Of a stretch of DNA of 64,000 bases, positions 24,296-32,996 are shown one piece after another. The translations under genes and the position numbers were made by a program. Every line of letters begins with the position of its first letter. Position 1 is the stretch's first letter. The notes below the pieces were generated by a model that had not been told where the DNA came from, did not search any database, and was given only the letters and a program-made list of their open reading frames with translations. Source of the stretch: Enterobacter soli ATCC BAA-2102 (GTDB lineage Bacteria; Pseudomonadota; Gammaproteobacteria; Enterobacterales; Enterobacteriaceae); NCBI RefSeq assembly GCF_001654845.1, contig NZ_LXES01000048.1:94298-158297 (forward strand). Reading direction: 5' to 3'.

Positions 24296-25492
24296 ATGAA
24301 AAAGAACGTTGTATTCATTCATCTTGAAAGTCTCAATCAGGCAATTTACAGCCACCGGCAGTGGTTTCCCTGCCTCAATAGCCTTGTTCCTCATTCATTA
24401 CGACTGAATAATTTCATCTCATCGGCGACATCTTCTTTCATGGCGGTAAGTGACTTGCTGCATGGCGATGATAATGTTCTTGAGCACAATGTGAATTTTG
24501 AAGTGGGATTGACGCCAAATCGTAAAGCACCCGCCATGTTTGACCAGCTTCGCCAGGCAGGATATCGCACCGCAGGATTAGGTTATCCCATCAACTGGGC
24601 TAACTTCGATGAGATCTGGAGTGAAAGCGATAAATTCAAATGGTTCTCAACGGCTAATGAAATGGTGCATAACGCGGAAAGTATCATTTCCGACCGCTCA
24701 CAACCTTTCGCACTCTATATCTGGAACCTCAGCAGCCACCTCTGCTATCAGGATAGCTATAAGTCCGCCGGTGAAAACAGTTTTGTTCGCTGGCAGCGCG
24801 GATACGAGAGTATGGATAGCACCGTCGGCGATATTCTGCGTTTGCTGATGAATTACAAACAGATGGAAAACACCGTTCTGGTGATTTTTGGCGATCACGG
24901 TGACGATTTCTGGAATCACGGCTTAAATGGTGGCTTTGCCCATGCGATTGAGCCTTATACATCGTTAGTCCACACGCCTGCCTTCATTTATAATAGCCAC
25001 CATAAAGCTCGCGATATTAATCATCTTGTGAGCATGATTGATCTACAGAAAACGGTGTTCGACATGCTGGATCTCCCTGTCATGACGGAAAAAACGCCGA
25101 CAACCTGGTCCGCCCTCTCTGGCGAACGCAAGTATTGCTACAGCCGAAACCTCTTTGCCGCACAGTCGGGTGATTCACCTCATACCCCGCTCCGCAAGGG
25201 CTATTCCATCACGTCTGAGCTTTTTCATCTGCTGTATGTTAAGGGCGAGTACAAAATGTATGCCTGGCAAGCCGATAGCGCTAACCAGTTCAATCTGCTC
25301 GACTATATGAAAAACGTGAAGGGTAAAATGACGATCGACTATGAACGACTGGGCATTGGTCGCTCTGCCGGAGCCCACCCGCATATTCAAAACTTTTTAT
25401 CTCCGGGCTGCGAGGAGATTATCATGACGGCGTACGAAGAGATGTCGAAACTGCTACAGGATTATATTGCCAGGAAAGACAGCCTGCTCTGA
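24296..25492 (+). CDS. Soluble alkaline-phosphatase-superfamily enzyme (sulfatase/phosphoglycerol-transferase-like), flagellin island
   Basis: A 398-residue protein of the sulfatase/LTA-synthase fold. Seen: metal-binding Glu11 in FIHLESLN, a Ser/Thr-rich nucleophile segment SATSSFMAVSDLL (about 43-55), and a second metal site FGDHGDDFWNHG near 198-209, followed by a His pair around FAHAIEP. It has no signal peptide and no membrane helix, unlike EptA, LTA synthase or YejM, so it should act in the cytosol. With the TagD-like gene converging on it, it could move a phosphoglycerol or similar group onto a glycan precursor; this is inference. AAGGA precedes the ATG. Confidence 0.75.
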   Translation: MKKNVVFIHLESLNQAIYSHRQWFPCLNSLVPHSLRLNNFISSATSSFMAVSDLLHGDDNVLEHNVNFEVGLTPNRKAPAMFDQLRQAGYRTAGLGYPINWANFDEIWSESDKFKWFSTANEMVHNAESIISDRSQPFALYIWNLSSHLCYQDSYKSAGENSFVRWQRGYESMDSTVGDILRLLMNYKQMENTVLVIFGDHGDDFWNHGLNGGFAHAIEPYTSLVHTPAFIYNSHHKARDINHLVSMIDLQKTVFDMLDLPVMTEKTPTTWSALSGERKYCYSRNLFAAQSGDSPHTPLRKGYSITSELFHLLYVKGEYKMYAWQADSANQFNLLDYMKNVKGKMTIDYERLGIGRSAGAHPHIQNFLSPGCEEIIMTAYEEMSKLLQDYIARKDSLL

Positions 25493-25499
25493 ATGTATA

Positions 25500-25527
25500 A
25501 AACCCATCATAATGATGGGTTTTTTTC
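25500..25527. terminator. Bidirectional terminator between convergent island genes
   Basis: AACCCATCAT and its inverse ATGATGGGTT form a hairpin with T-run on the plus strand and A-run on the left, shared by the converging phosphatase-superfamily and TagD-like genes. Confidence 0.85.
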
Positions 25528-25919
25528 TAACGGGCCCGGGCAATTTCGATAATTTCTGTTGTCGATATTGACGGTGTACGAGGAAGATAAACCACGTCGC
25601 ACCAGGGCTTTACCCAGTCAAATCGCCCTTCCCAGTCATTCCCCATGACCAGTAAGTCTGCATTTTTTTCCTGGATATAGCGGGCTTTATCCTCAAGCGA
25701 CTCCTCAATAAAGACTTCATCAACGCAACGCATTGAACTGATTATTTTTATCCTGTCATCCTGAGAATAAAGCGGATAGCGCTGCTTTTTTTTATAACTC
25801 AGATTGTCAGAGGAGATCCCCACAATAAGGTACTCCCCCAACTGCGCGGCACGCTCAAGAATATTAATATGTCCGATATGAAAAACATCGTACGTACCAA
25901 AGGTGATAACTCGCTTCAT
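25527..25919 (-). CDS. Glycerol-3-phosphate cytidylyltransferase (TagD-like)
   Basis: A 130-residue nucleotidyltransferase that by family membership makes CDP-glycerol from CTP and sn-glycerol 3-phosphate. Seen: the HxGH nucleotide motif (HIGH, 14-17) in GTYDVFHIGHINIL and the C-terminal RTPSISTTEI, matching the RTxGISTT signature of TagD. The length equals TagD (129). It is the last gene of a three-gene minus-strand operon with the VioA-like and OGT-like genes, 13 bases behind the former. CDP-glycerol would supply a glycerol-phosphate decoration. FAD synthase-like or ADP-heptose functions are less likely because of size and signature. Confidence 0.85.
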   Translation of the reverse strand: MKRVITFGTYDVFHIGHINILERAAQLGEYLIVGISSDNLSYKKKQRYPLYSQDDRIKIISSMRCVDEVFIEESLEDKARYIQEKNADLLVMGNDWEGRFDWVKPWCDVVYLPRTPSISTTEIIEIARAR

Positions 25920-25932
25920 CTATTTTACCTGC

Positions 25933-27087
25933 TCAAGCCGTTTTACAGAGCGGAGGCTCAATTGAAAACTGATGGCTTTCAATCTGCGCACGAATTAACC
26001 CAACAATTCTTTCAACCTCATCAAGCGTTAAGGTTGGAAAAACAGGCAGACACAATACGCTCGCGGAAATACTTTCAGCGACCGGCATCATGCCAGGTTG
26101 CGCACTTGGCAATCCCCTGTACATTGGAAACTCAGAAATTAACGGATAGAAGTAACGCCGGGTGAAAATACCGTGTGGCTTCAGGCTTTCATAAAGTTCA
26201 TCACGCGTGCACGGCGACGATGGTTCAACAAAGACAGGCGCATAAGCATAGTTCCACTCAATTCCAGTCGGCTTTTCAAGAAGGGTGATCCCCGGAATAT
26301 CTGCGATGCTCTCACGATAATAATCATAGATAATTTTCCGTTTCTCTAAAGCCTCATCAATATGCTGAAGCTGTAGTATTCCAAAGGCTGCCTGAACTTC
26401 ATTCATTTTGCCGTTGATACCCGTGGCAACAACCGTGGTTTCATTTGCAAAACCAAAGTTTTTAAGATCGTCAATGCGCTTTTTCATCTTCGCGTCTTGA
26501 CAGATAATTGCCCCGCCTTCAACGGTGTTGAATACTTTAGTCGCATGGAAACTCAGCACCGAGAGATCCCCATGATTGAGGATACTTTCGCCCTGCTCTT
26601 TGACGCCAAAAGCATGTGCCGCATCGTAAATCACGCGTAAGTCATACATATCTGCAATGCGTTGGATCTCCTGCACATTGCAGGGGATTCCATAGCAATG
26701 GACTGGCAAAATCGCCGTCGTCTCTGGGGTGATCGCCGCTTCGATTTTTTTAGGATCCATGTTGCAGGTTACGGGATCAATATCAACAAAGACCGGCGTC
26801 AGCGAATTCCACAAGATCGTATGCGCCGTTGCCACAAATGAATAAGGTGTGGTGATGACCTCACCTTTTATTCTTAATGCCTGAAGCGCCGTAAGCAACG
26901 CCAGCGTACCGTTCGAGAACAACGATAAATGCTTCACCCCAAGATATTCCGCCAGTGCCTTTTCCAGCTGCTGATGAAAAGGCCCCGAGTTAGTGAGCTG
27001 TTTGCTTTGCCAGATTTGTTCAAGATACGGAATGAACTCTTCTAAAGGCGGCAACAACGGACTGGTGACAAAAATATTCTCACGCAT
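25933..27087 (-). CDS. DegT/DnrJ/EryC1 sugar aminotransferase (VioA/FdtB-like)
   Basis: A 384-residue fold-type I PLP aminotransferase that adds an amino group to an NDP-keto-deoxysugar. Seen: PLP contacts FSNGTLALLTAL, Asp155 in YDAAHAFG and the Schiff-base Lys184 in SFHATKVFNTVEGG, close to the VioA/FdtB subgroup. VioA makes dTDP-viosamine (4-amino-4,6-dideoxyglucose), the sugar that decorates Pseudomonas syringae flagellin. Its substrate here is inferred from similarity and context. The dTDP-sugar precursor would come from rml genes elsewhere. It is separated from the OGT-like gene by 11 bases. Confidence 0.88.
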   Translation of the reverse strand: MRENIFVTSPLLPPLEEFIPYLEQIWQSKQLTNSGPFHQQLEKALAEYLGVKHLSLFSNGTLALLTALQALRIKGEVITTPYSFVATAHTILWNSLTPVFVDIDPVTCNMDPKKIEAAITPETTAILPVHCYGIPCNVQEIQRIADMYDLRVIYDAAHAFGVKEQGESILNHGDLSVLSFHATKVFNTVEGGAIICQDAKMKKRIDDLKNFGFANETTVVATGINGKMNEVQAAFGILQLQHIDEALEKRKIIYDYYRESIADIPGITLLEKPTGIEWNYAYAPVFVEPSSPCTRDELYESLKPHGIFTRRYFYPLISEFPMYRGLPSAQPGMMPVAESISASVLCLPVFPTLTLDEVERIVGLIRAQIESHQFSIEPPLCKTA

Positions 27088-27098
27088 GGTTAACTCTC

Positions 27099-30000
27099 TT
27101 AAGCGTTATGGTCGTCGCCGTCTACGACAAAACTTTTTGGTTTATGGCCTGAGCAGTAATTTTCCCAGACGGTGCGGAGGGTTGCCTCGAAGGTACGGGC
27201 AGGCTCAGTAACCTGATTTCTCTTTTTCTCGAAACGCTCTCGCATGGTCAGTCGGATCGTGTTGAGTTCTTCCCGTTTCTCGGTCCAGGCCAGGGCCTGT
27301 TCAAAATAAGCGTCCTCGTCTGCGGCCAGGAACTGTTCTAGCTGGTATGCCTTAATAATTTCATTGCCCTGTCGGCCGGCCATCGTTTTATCGTTGAGGG
27401 TAACCATCGGCACGCCCATCCATACGGCGTTGTTGCTGGTCGTGCCGCCGTCATAAGGGAAGGTATCGAGCATCAGGTCGATTTCGTGGTGCATGCGCAT
27501 ATATTCGTCGAAGTGCATCTTCATGCGGAAAGTCAGCTGGTCTGGCCTTGCCCCATGAGCCTCCAGTTTGGTCCGTAAGGTCTGAATAACATCTTCAGAA
27601 GGCATATAGCCAATCAACAGGCGCGTTTGTGGTGCAGCGGCGAGCAGCCGGCCCCACACTTCAATAACTTTATCGCTGATCTTCTTCGGTCTGTTCAGGC
27701 TACCAAAGGTAAAGACTCCTGACGACAGCGCCGGCAGAGGGTTGATGTCCGGAGAATTTGCTGGCGGCTCGTACTGCACCGGCATCGACATAAAGATCAG
27801 CTTTTCTGAGAATTGATCGTCCAGCTCCCCCGGCGTGGCCATACCGGTCCCGCAGATATGGTAATCCATCTCCTTCAGCCCGGAGGTGCATGGATAGCCA
27901 ATCCACCCGATTGACACGGGGGCGGGTTTCAGTGCGAAGGTTGGTAGCCGGTTATATCCGGTATGTCCGGACAGATCGATCAGAATATCAATTTCATCAC
28001 TATTGATGATGCGTGCGAGCTCCACTGAACTCTCGGAGAAGACGTTGCGCCACTTCACCGCCGTTTTCGCAAAGGTTTCGCTAACCTCGTCATAAATTGG
28101 CGAGGTGTTGTAGACGTAGAGTTCGTAGAGATCGCGGTCAATATTGACCCAGTAGGGTTTCAGGAACCAGGTCACCGGATGGCGACACAGATCGCCCGAA
28201 ACAAAACCAATGCGCAGACGGCGCTCAGGGGTTTTATCCGCAGACCATGTAAACGCCGTTTTCTGCCCTTTCGCCCATTTTTCAACCTGGCGACCGTACA
28301 CCCGATGCTGTTCGTACAGTTCCGCCGGGGAGCATTCACCGCTGTGGGAGAGCTCAAAATTGAGGCGGCTGTAAAGGTTCATATCTGAAGGTGACAGCCG
28401 GATGGCTTTGCGCATCATCGCAATGGCTTCATCCATGCGCAGTTTTTCTGAAATGAGCGCCGAATAATTTGAGAGCACGCCGCTGTTCTCAGGCATGATC
28501 TTCAACGCTTTTTCAAAACAGACTTCCGCTTTATCTACTATTTTAAACTCAGCATACATATGTGCCAGCGAGTTCCAGGCAAGCCCGTTATTCAGATTCG
28601 CACGCAGTATGGCTCTGACCACCCTGCCCGTGAGCCAGCCTTTCTCAAGATTCCAGAGCGCAATTGAAAGCTCAAAATAGATATCCCAGTTAATCGAGGT
28701 AATGCTAAGGGTGCGGCAGATCGCCCGGACCGCGGCAGCATATTCCATCGTACGGCTGTAGACGCGGGACAGCTCCAGCCACGCGTTAGGATTATTTTCT
28801 GATTTTTGCGTTAACTCGCGGGCCAGTTCACGGGCTTTAGCAAACTCTTCTCGCGCAATGAGGGCATGCATACGATCAATCAATTTCTGATCGACCGGCT
28901 GAGTATCTTTCTTATCCAGCGTTTTATTCACGCTGTCTGAGAGCGCATCCTCAAAGCCACCGGCATGCGGTGGCGAAGAGAAGAGGATCAGCGGCAATAA
29001 GCTGTCGGCAAGTTCGTGCGGATATACCTGCGTAATTAAGCGCTGGAAATGTGCCCGCCAGCAGGCCGGGCTTCCGATCATGATCCCTTTACGGCGCAGC
29101 TCATCAATGCGTTTAACGTCAGCATGGATAAGGTCACCTTTCTCCAGAATCGAGACTTCCTGCGCCGTCAGTTCAACCGGTTCTCCCCACAGGTTGAACC
29201 CCGCTTTGATCTGGTGGAAAGCGCGGCCAAAAATGGTTTCAAGGTGCGTGGAACGTTTGGTGTTATACGCTGAGGTAACGCGCTGGAAGTGAAGCCCAAC
29301 GGTATCCTGCATAAACAAGGCGCCCAACGAAAGGAGCACGTTATTCTCATGCTCCTGGAGATCGTCCTCAGGAGAATGAGTATGGAAAACGATTTGCTCG
29401 AAGCTGAGGCTAAGCGGCCAGGCATTACCCACCACGTCCAGTACTGAGAGCGTGACCACATCATCCGTTGCCACAAAATGACCGGACTCGGAACGCAGGC
29501 GGTTCTGAACATGTCCCTCACCGTCAACCACGCGACGGAAACTGCCGGCCCAGTGAAGATCGCGCAAACGCGTTAAATCAGGAGAAGCTGAACGCGCCTG
29601 ATTCTCAGTATCCCCGCTCAAAAGACTAAAGCGCGAGCGGCGGTTAACCGAAAAATCAAGGTATTGCTGCTGTAAAAGGTGCTCCTGGCCTGGGCAGACG
29701 GCTTCTGAAAGCGACGCGACATTTTCGCCATAATGCTGGGGACACTCTCTCCAGGGGAACAAATCCCCCAGATATTGCAGACCCGATTGTTCAACTGACT
29801 GGTGGAAGTCGACAAAATAGGTCGCATTTTCCATTCCGTGCAGATAGCGCAGCGCAAAGATGTCATCTTCCATCGCCTCTGCTTCTTTAATCAGCTCGGC
29901 TAAGGCTTCGCGGGCCGGATGGTTGCTCATTCCCAGCGAGAGCCAGGTTAATGCAGCCCTGGCGCTTTCAATCTGCACCTCTTCATTGCTCGCATCACGC

Positions 30001-30530
30001 GTATGCAGGGCAATCGCATCCCTGATGATCTGAGCGAGGCCGGTGCCCGGCTGCGTCAGCCACTCTGCGGCGATAACGCCCTTTACGCTGAGATGCTGGC
30101 GGCAAAAAGCAAACAATGCCTTTCTGGACTCCGCATCGAGAAGAGAAAATACGTTATGGATGAAGATGTAATCAAACGTCTGGTCGATTCCACCTAAAAT
30201 CGTCGCCAGATCGGCGCAGAAAAGCTGGATATTGTCGACGCCCGCCAGCCTCATCTGTAGCTGGCCCGCCTCGATTTTGTCCGGGGACAAATCAATACCA
30301 ATAATCGTTGCCTGCGGATAAGAGAGCGCAAAAGGTAAGAGGTGGGAGGCATCACCGCACCCCAGATCGAGCACGCGCGCCGAATGAGGATCGACCCCCT
30401 CGGCACCGTAAAGCCAGGCGCTGGCCTGAATTCTATTTACGCAGAGATAGGGAGCCACCGAATCAGACTTAGGGATCGCGGATGAGACGGAAGCGAGACT
30501 AAAACTTTGCGGTAAATCTAATGAGAACAC
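27099..30530 (-). CDS. Multidomain flagellin glycosyltransferase: methyltransferase, TPR repeats, OGT/SPINDLY domain
   Basis: A 1143-residue protein. Seen: an N-terminal SAM methyltransferase (VLDLGCGD at 53-60; GIDLSPDKIEAG), a regulatory/linker region typical of these methyltransferases (about 200-520), four to five TPR units (about 560-740), and a C-terminal GT41 O-GlcNAc-transferase-like domain (GFVSGDLCRHPV with the family His, FGSLNRPKKIS with the conserved Lys, DTFPYDGGTTSN for the UDP-sugar). TPR-GT41 proteins glycosylate Ser/Thr of proteins, and several near fliC modify flagellin. It probably attaches the sugar, and the methyltransferase may methylate it. Confidence 0.88.
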   Translation of the reverse strand: MFSLDLPQSFSLASVSSAIPKSDSVAPYLCVNRIQASAWLYGAEGVDPHSARVLDLGCGDASHLLPFALSYPQATIIGIDLSPDKIEAGQLQMRLAGVDNIQLFCADLATILGGIDQTFDYIFIHNVFSLLDAESRKALFAFCRQHLSVKGVIAAEWLTQPGTGLAQIIRDAIALHTRDASNEEVQIESARAALTWLSLGMSNHPAREALAELIKEAEAMEDDIFALRYLHGMENATYFVDFHQSVEQSGLQYLGDLFPWRECPQHYGENVASLSEAVCPGQEHLLQQQYLDFSVNRRSRFSLLSGDTENQARSASPDLTRLRDLHWAGSFRRVVDGEGHVQNRLRSESGHFVATDDVVTLSVLDVVGNAWPLSLSFEQIVFHTHSPEDDLQEHENNVLLSLGALFMQDTVGLHFQRVTSAYNTKRSTHLETIFGRAFHQIKAGFNLWGEPVELTAQEVSILEKGDLIHADVKRIDELRRKGIMIGSPACWRAHFQRLITQVYPHELADSLLPLILFSSPPHAGGFEDALSDSVNKTLDKKDTQPVDQKLIDRMHALIAREEFAKARELARELTQKSENNPNAWLELSRVYSRTMEYAAAVRAICRTLSITSINWDIYFELSIALWNLEKGWLTGRVVRAILRANLNNGLAWNSLAHMYAEFKIVDKAEVCFEKALKIMPENSGVLSNYSALISEKLRMDEAIAMMRKAIRLSPSDMNLYSRLNFELSHSGECSPAELYEQHRVYGRQVEKWAKGQKTAFTWSADKTPERRLRIGFVSGDLCRHPVTWFLKPYWVNIDRDLYELYVYNTSPIYDEVSETFAKTAVKWRNVFSESSVELARIINSDEIDILIDLSGHTGYNRLPTFALKPAPVSIGWIGYPCTSGLKEMDYHICGTGMATPGELDDQFSEKLIFMSMPVQYEPPANSPDINPLPALSSGVFTFGSLNRPKKISDKVIEVWGRLLAAAPQTRLLIGYMPSEDVIQTLRTKLEAHGARPDQLTFRMKMHFDEYMRMHHEIDLMLDTFPYDGGTTSNNAVWMGVPMVTLNDKTMAGRQGNEIIKAYQLEQFLAADEDAYFEQALAWTEKREELNTIRLTMRERFEKKRNQVTEPARTFEATLRTVWENYCSGHKPKSFVVDGDDHNA

Positions 30531-30723
30531 AGCGCTATCCTTTAGGATCTTGAAGTCATTTTCCTCATCCTAGCAGCGCGCTGTAGTAACCATTGGTAGA
30601 GTAAACGCTAATTATGGAGTTAATTCTTTCTATCGGATAACGCTGAGTTTACAGGGCGTCCCCCTACAGCATCAGCGTAAATTTTGCCAAACACCGGCGT
30701 AAGGTTTCACCGTCAGCCTCGCC
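30531..30723. other. Intergenic region upstream of the OGT-like operon
   Basis: 193 bases between two minus-strand operons. It must contain the promoter of the OGT-aminotransferase-TagD operon; an octamer TCCGATAG resembling a sigma-28 -10 is present near 30630 but the TAAA lies at the wrong distance. No gene seen. Confidence 0.5.
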
Positions 30724-32010
30724 TTAGCGCAGGTAAAACTCGACGGCATCGACATCAAGCACCAGGATGTTTTCAAGCCGGGCAACATCGACCCTTTCCG
30801 GGAAATAATTATCGATAAACATCGCCGGGCCCGTGATGCGTGAAGATTTTTGCTCGCCTTCCCGCAGATGAATAATTTCATCAAACAGCAAAGGCGAAAT
30901 GGCCGCCTTGTTTAAGGTTTCAAGCGGCTCACAGGCGTGGCGGGTGATGAGAAAGAGGCGTTTTCCGCTTGCCCGGCTCTGGTATAAAAAGGCAAGCACC
31001 ACCGGGTTAGGCCAATCGTTAACAATCAGGGTATCGTCGAGATCAACATAAATGCGGCCATATTCAAGTGTCGGCACGGCCCGTGTCTTTATCGACCGTT
31101 CAATCTCCGTAACATGAGGGGTCGGAAGCGGAGTGACGTCTCGGCCCATATAGTCATGCAGCGCCATCAAAGGGAGGTTAACCCCCTTCGCCCGCTGAGC
31201 AACCATCGTTCCGGCGATGCGGCAAGAAATTTCCAGCAATTTCCACTGCCCTGTACGGGATTGTTTTATCTGGAAAAACCAGGGGCCGCGCAAGGCCAGC
31301 CGGGCGTTTATACTCTCGGCAATAGTCGCTATCTCTTGCTCCAGCGGGGCAAACCGGGAACGCATTGCAATCCCTGCCCTGACGCGCTCGCGCGTTCGGG
31401 GCCCGGTCCAGATTAACCTGCCGTGGCGATCGGTAAAGCAATCTACCGTCAGTTCATCACCGGGAAGATATTCAACGACAACGGGTGCTTCAACGGTTCG
31501 AAGCAGGTGTTCAAGCTCACCACGATCGTGAGCCAGGCCGACACTATTACCACCCTGCCCGCAGTCAGGCTTCACAATGACCGGCCAGCAGTCGGGCACG
31601 ACCCCCTCGGGGTAAACGTGCGCAAGCCAATCAGCACCGGCGAAATGTGCGTAGGTTGCACTTTTTCTGCGGGCAATGTGCGTGGTGGTTTTATCCCCGT
31701 TAACCAGATAGCACGCGGCCGGGAGCGCCAGACTGGCGAGCTTTTCGCAAACGGAATCATGTGTGGCAAAAATGACGTCAACCTGATTCTGTTCGAGCAG
31801 CGCGGCAAAGTAGGTATCAAACTCCGGTGCAGAGATATAGGGAACGTCCCCAATGTAGTCGGCAAAATGGAGGCGACCATGATCCTCGCAGCTGGAGGCG
31901 CCAATCAGCCGATTAACATGCAGAGAATAGCGAAGCGATTGTGCAATTTCCCCCGCATTCTCCGATCCGCAGGGAAAGACCAGTACGTTGAGTTTTTTCA
32001 TTGCTTGCAT
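30724..32010 (-). CDS. ATP-grasp ligase fused to a HAD phosphatase-like domain
   Basis: A 428-residue fusion. The first part (about 1-310) is an ATP-grasp fold with a preATP-grasp Rossmann start (LNVLVFPCGSENAG), PVIVKPDCGQGGNSVGL as the ATP-binding strand/loop, VVVEYLPGDELTVDCF, and WKLLEISCRIAGT with the metal ligands, resembling carbamoyl-phosphate-synthase-like peptide or amide ligases. The second part begins YVDLDDTLIV (HAD motif I) and ends with FIDNYFPERVDV (motif IV). An ATG at 32010 with AAGGGAA upstream is favoured; one at 32001 overlaps the previous stop (ATGA) and is possible. It may link an amino acid or acyl group to the amino sugar. Confidence 0.8.
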   Translation of the reverse strand: MQAMKKLNVLVFPCGSENAGEIAQSLRYSLHVNRLIGASSCEDHGRLHFADYIGDVPYISAPEFDTYFAALLEQNQVDVIFATHDSVCEKLASLALPAACYLVNGDKTTTHIARRKSATYAHFAGADWLAHVYPEGVVPDCWPVIVKPDCGQGGNSVGLAHDRGELEHLLRTVEAPVVVEYLPGDELTVDCFTDRHGRLIWTGPRTRERVRAGIAMRSRFAPLEQEIATIAESINARLALRGPWFFQIKQSRTGQWKLLEISCRIAGTMVAQRAKGVNLPLMALHDYMGRDVTPLPTPHVTEIERSIKTRAVPTLEYGRIYVDLDDTLIVNDWPNPVVLAFLYQSRASGKRLFLITRHACEPLETLNKAAISPLLFDEIIHLREGEQKSSRITGPAMFIDNYFPERVDVARLENILVLDVDAVEFYLR

Positions 32011-32996
32011 GCTTGTTCCCTTCCCTCTTCCACAACCGTTCTGACACGCGCGCAAAGCTCGCGAATATCGTTTTCGCTATAACGCTGATCGCAAGGTAAC
32101 GGCACTACGTTATTCACAAAGCGAGCCTCTACGCTGTCGGGTTCAACCCGTTGCAGCACCTCACGCCAGTACGTTGCCACAAAGACATTTTTATTGATAA
32201 GCGCCTGATGTAATTGTCGTCCCGGCATAAAGAAGGGATAACAGAAGGGTCCCTCTGCGCTGAGAGGGGAGAATCGCCACCCATTCAGATCGCCTAGCAG
32301 GGAGTGCATCAGGGCATAATTTCTTTCCCGCTGCACTTTAACCTGAAGATAATCAACGCTATGCAGCATTCTTTCAGTCAGCGCGGACATCGAGCACGGA
32401 CCATATTCATCTAACGTCTCTTCGGCCTGCAAGAAGGCAGCGTATCCCGCTGAGGTGCCCTGCTCATGTTGTAAAAGCAGGTGCAAGCACCGCAGGTGTG
32501 ACGTGTTATCGCTGCTGTGCGGTGCGGGAAGATCGCAGCAGGTATCCAGGATCCCACCATCGGGGACACCAAAGAATTTGCGCGGAGAGTAGAGATTGCC
32601 CAGCGCGCGTTCACGCCGGGAATAAAACGCCTGAGAATGATCGAACAGCGTGCGTTCAGGTGGGATGAACGCGGCCAGCCGCGCCTCCTGCTCGTCACAT
32701 TGCCCGAAGTAATTCACGTACAGGAAGATGTCCTGCTGATTAAACGATCCGCAATCTTCAGGCAGAAAATGCTCATCCAGGGAATACCAGCGGATTTCCG
32801 TGTCCGATGCTGTCACAGCATCAACAACACTGTTGCAGATAAGTCGGGGCAGCCACAGTCTCGCTGGTTTAATGATGAAAAGAAGATGGGACAAGGCATT
32901 TCTTGCTGAGCGATAGCGCAATGCCTCGGGATAGTACATTTCATCGTTAGCGTATAATTCTAACGGCAGATAACCGCCAAAGGTTTGATTTTTCAT
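31998..32996 (-). CDS. Divergent DegT/DnrJ-like PLP protein
   Basis: A 332-residue protein resembling a shortened fold-type I aminotransferase: Asp119 in FDHSQAF and Lys140 in SPRKFFGVPDGG align with the PLP-ring Asp and Schiff-base Lys of DegT enzymes, while the rest is poorly conserved and the phosphate-binding loop is not obvious. It overlaps WbqC by 4 bases (ATGA) and the ATP-grasp gene, giving a tight three-gene operon. It may be a specialised aminotransferase or a non-catalytic sugar-binding relative. Confidence 0.65.
   Translation of the reverse strand: MKNQTFGGYLPLELYANDEMYYPEALRYRSARNALSHLLFIIKPARLWLPRLICNSVVDAVTASDTEIRWYSLDEHFLPEDCGSFNQQDIFLYVNYFGQCDEQEARLAAFIPPERTLFDHSQAFYSRRERALGNLYSPRKFFGVPDGGILDTCCDLPAPHSSDNTSHLRCLHLLLQHEQGTSAGYAAFLQAEETLDEYGPCSMSALTERMLHSVDYLQVKVQRERNYALMHSLLGDLNGWRFSPLSAEGPFCYPFFMPGRQLHQALINKNVFVATYWREVLQRVEPDSVEARFVNNVVPLPCDQRYSENDIRELCARVRTVVEEGREQACKQ

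Noticed and set aside
24296..25492. Annotation as EptA-type phosphoethanolamine transferase
   Set aside because: EptA proteins have N-terminal membrane helices and a periplasmic catalytic domain; none are present here.
30620..30650. Sigma-28-like promoter upstream of the OGT-like operon
   Set aside because: TCCGATAG resembles the -10, but the nearest TAAA is 10 bp away, not 15, so the spacing does not fit.
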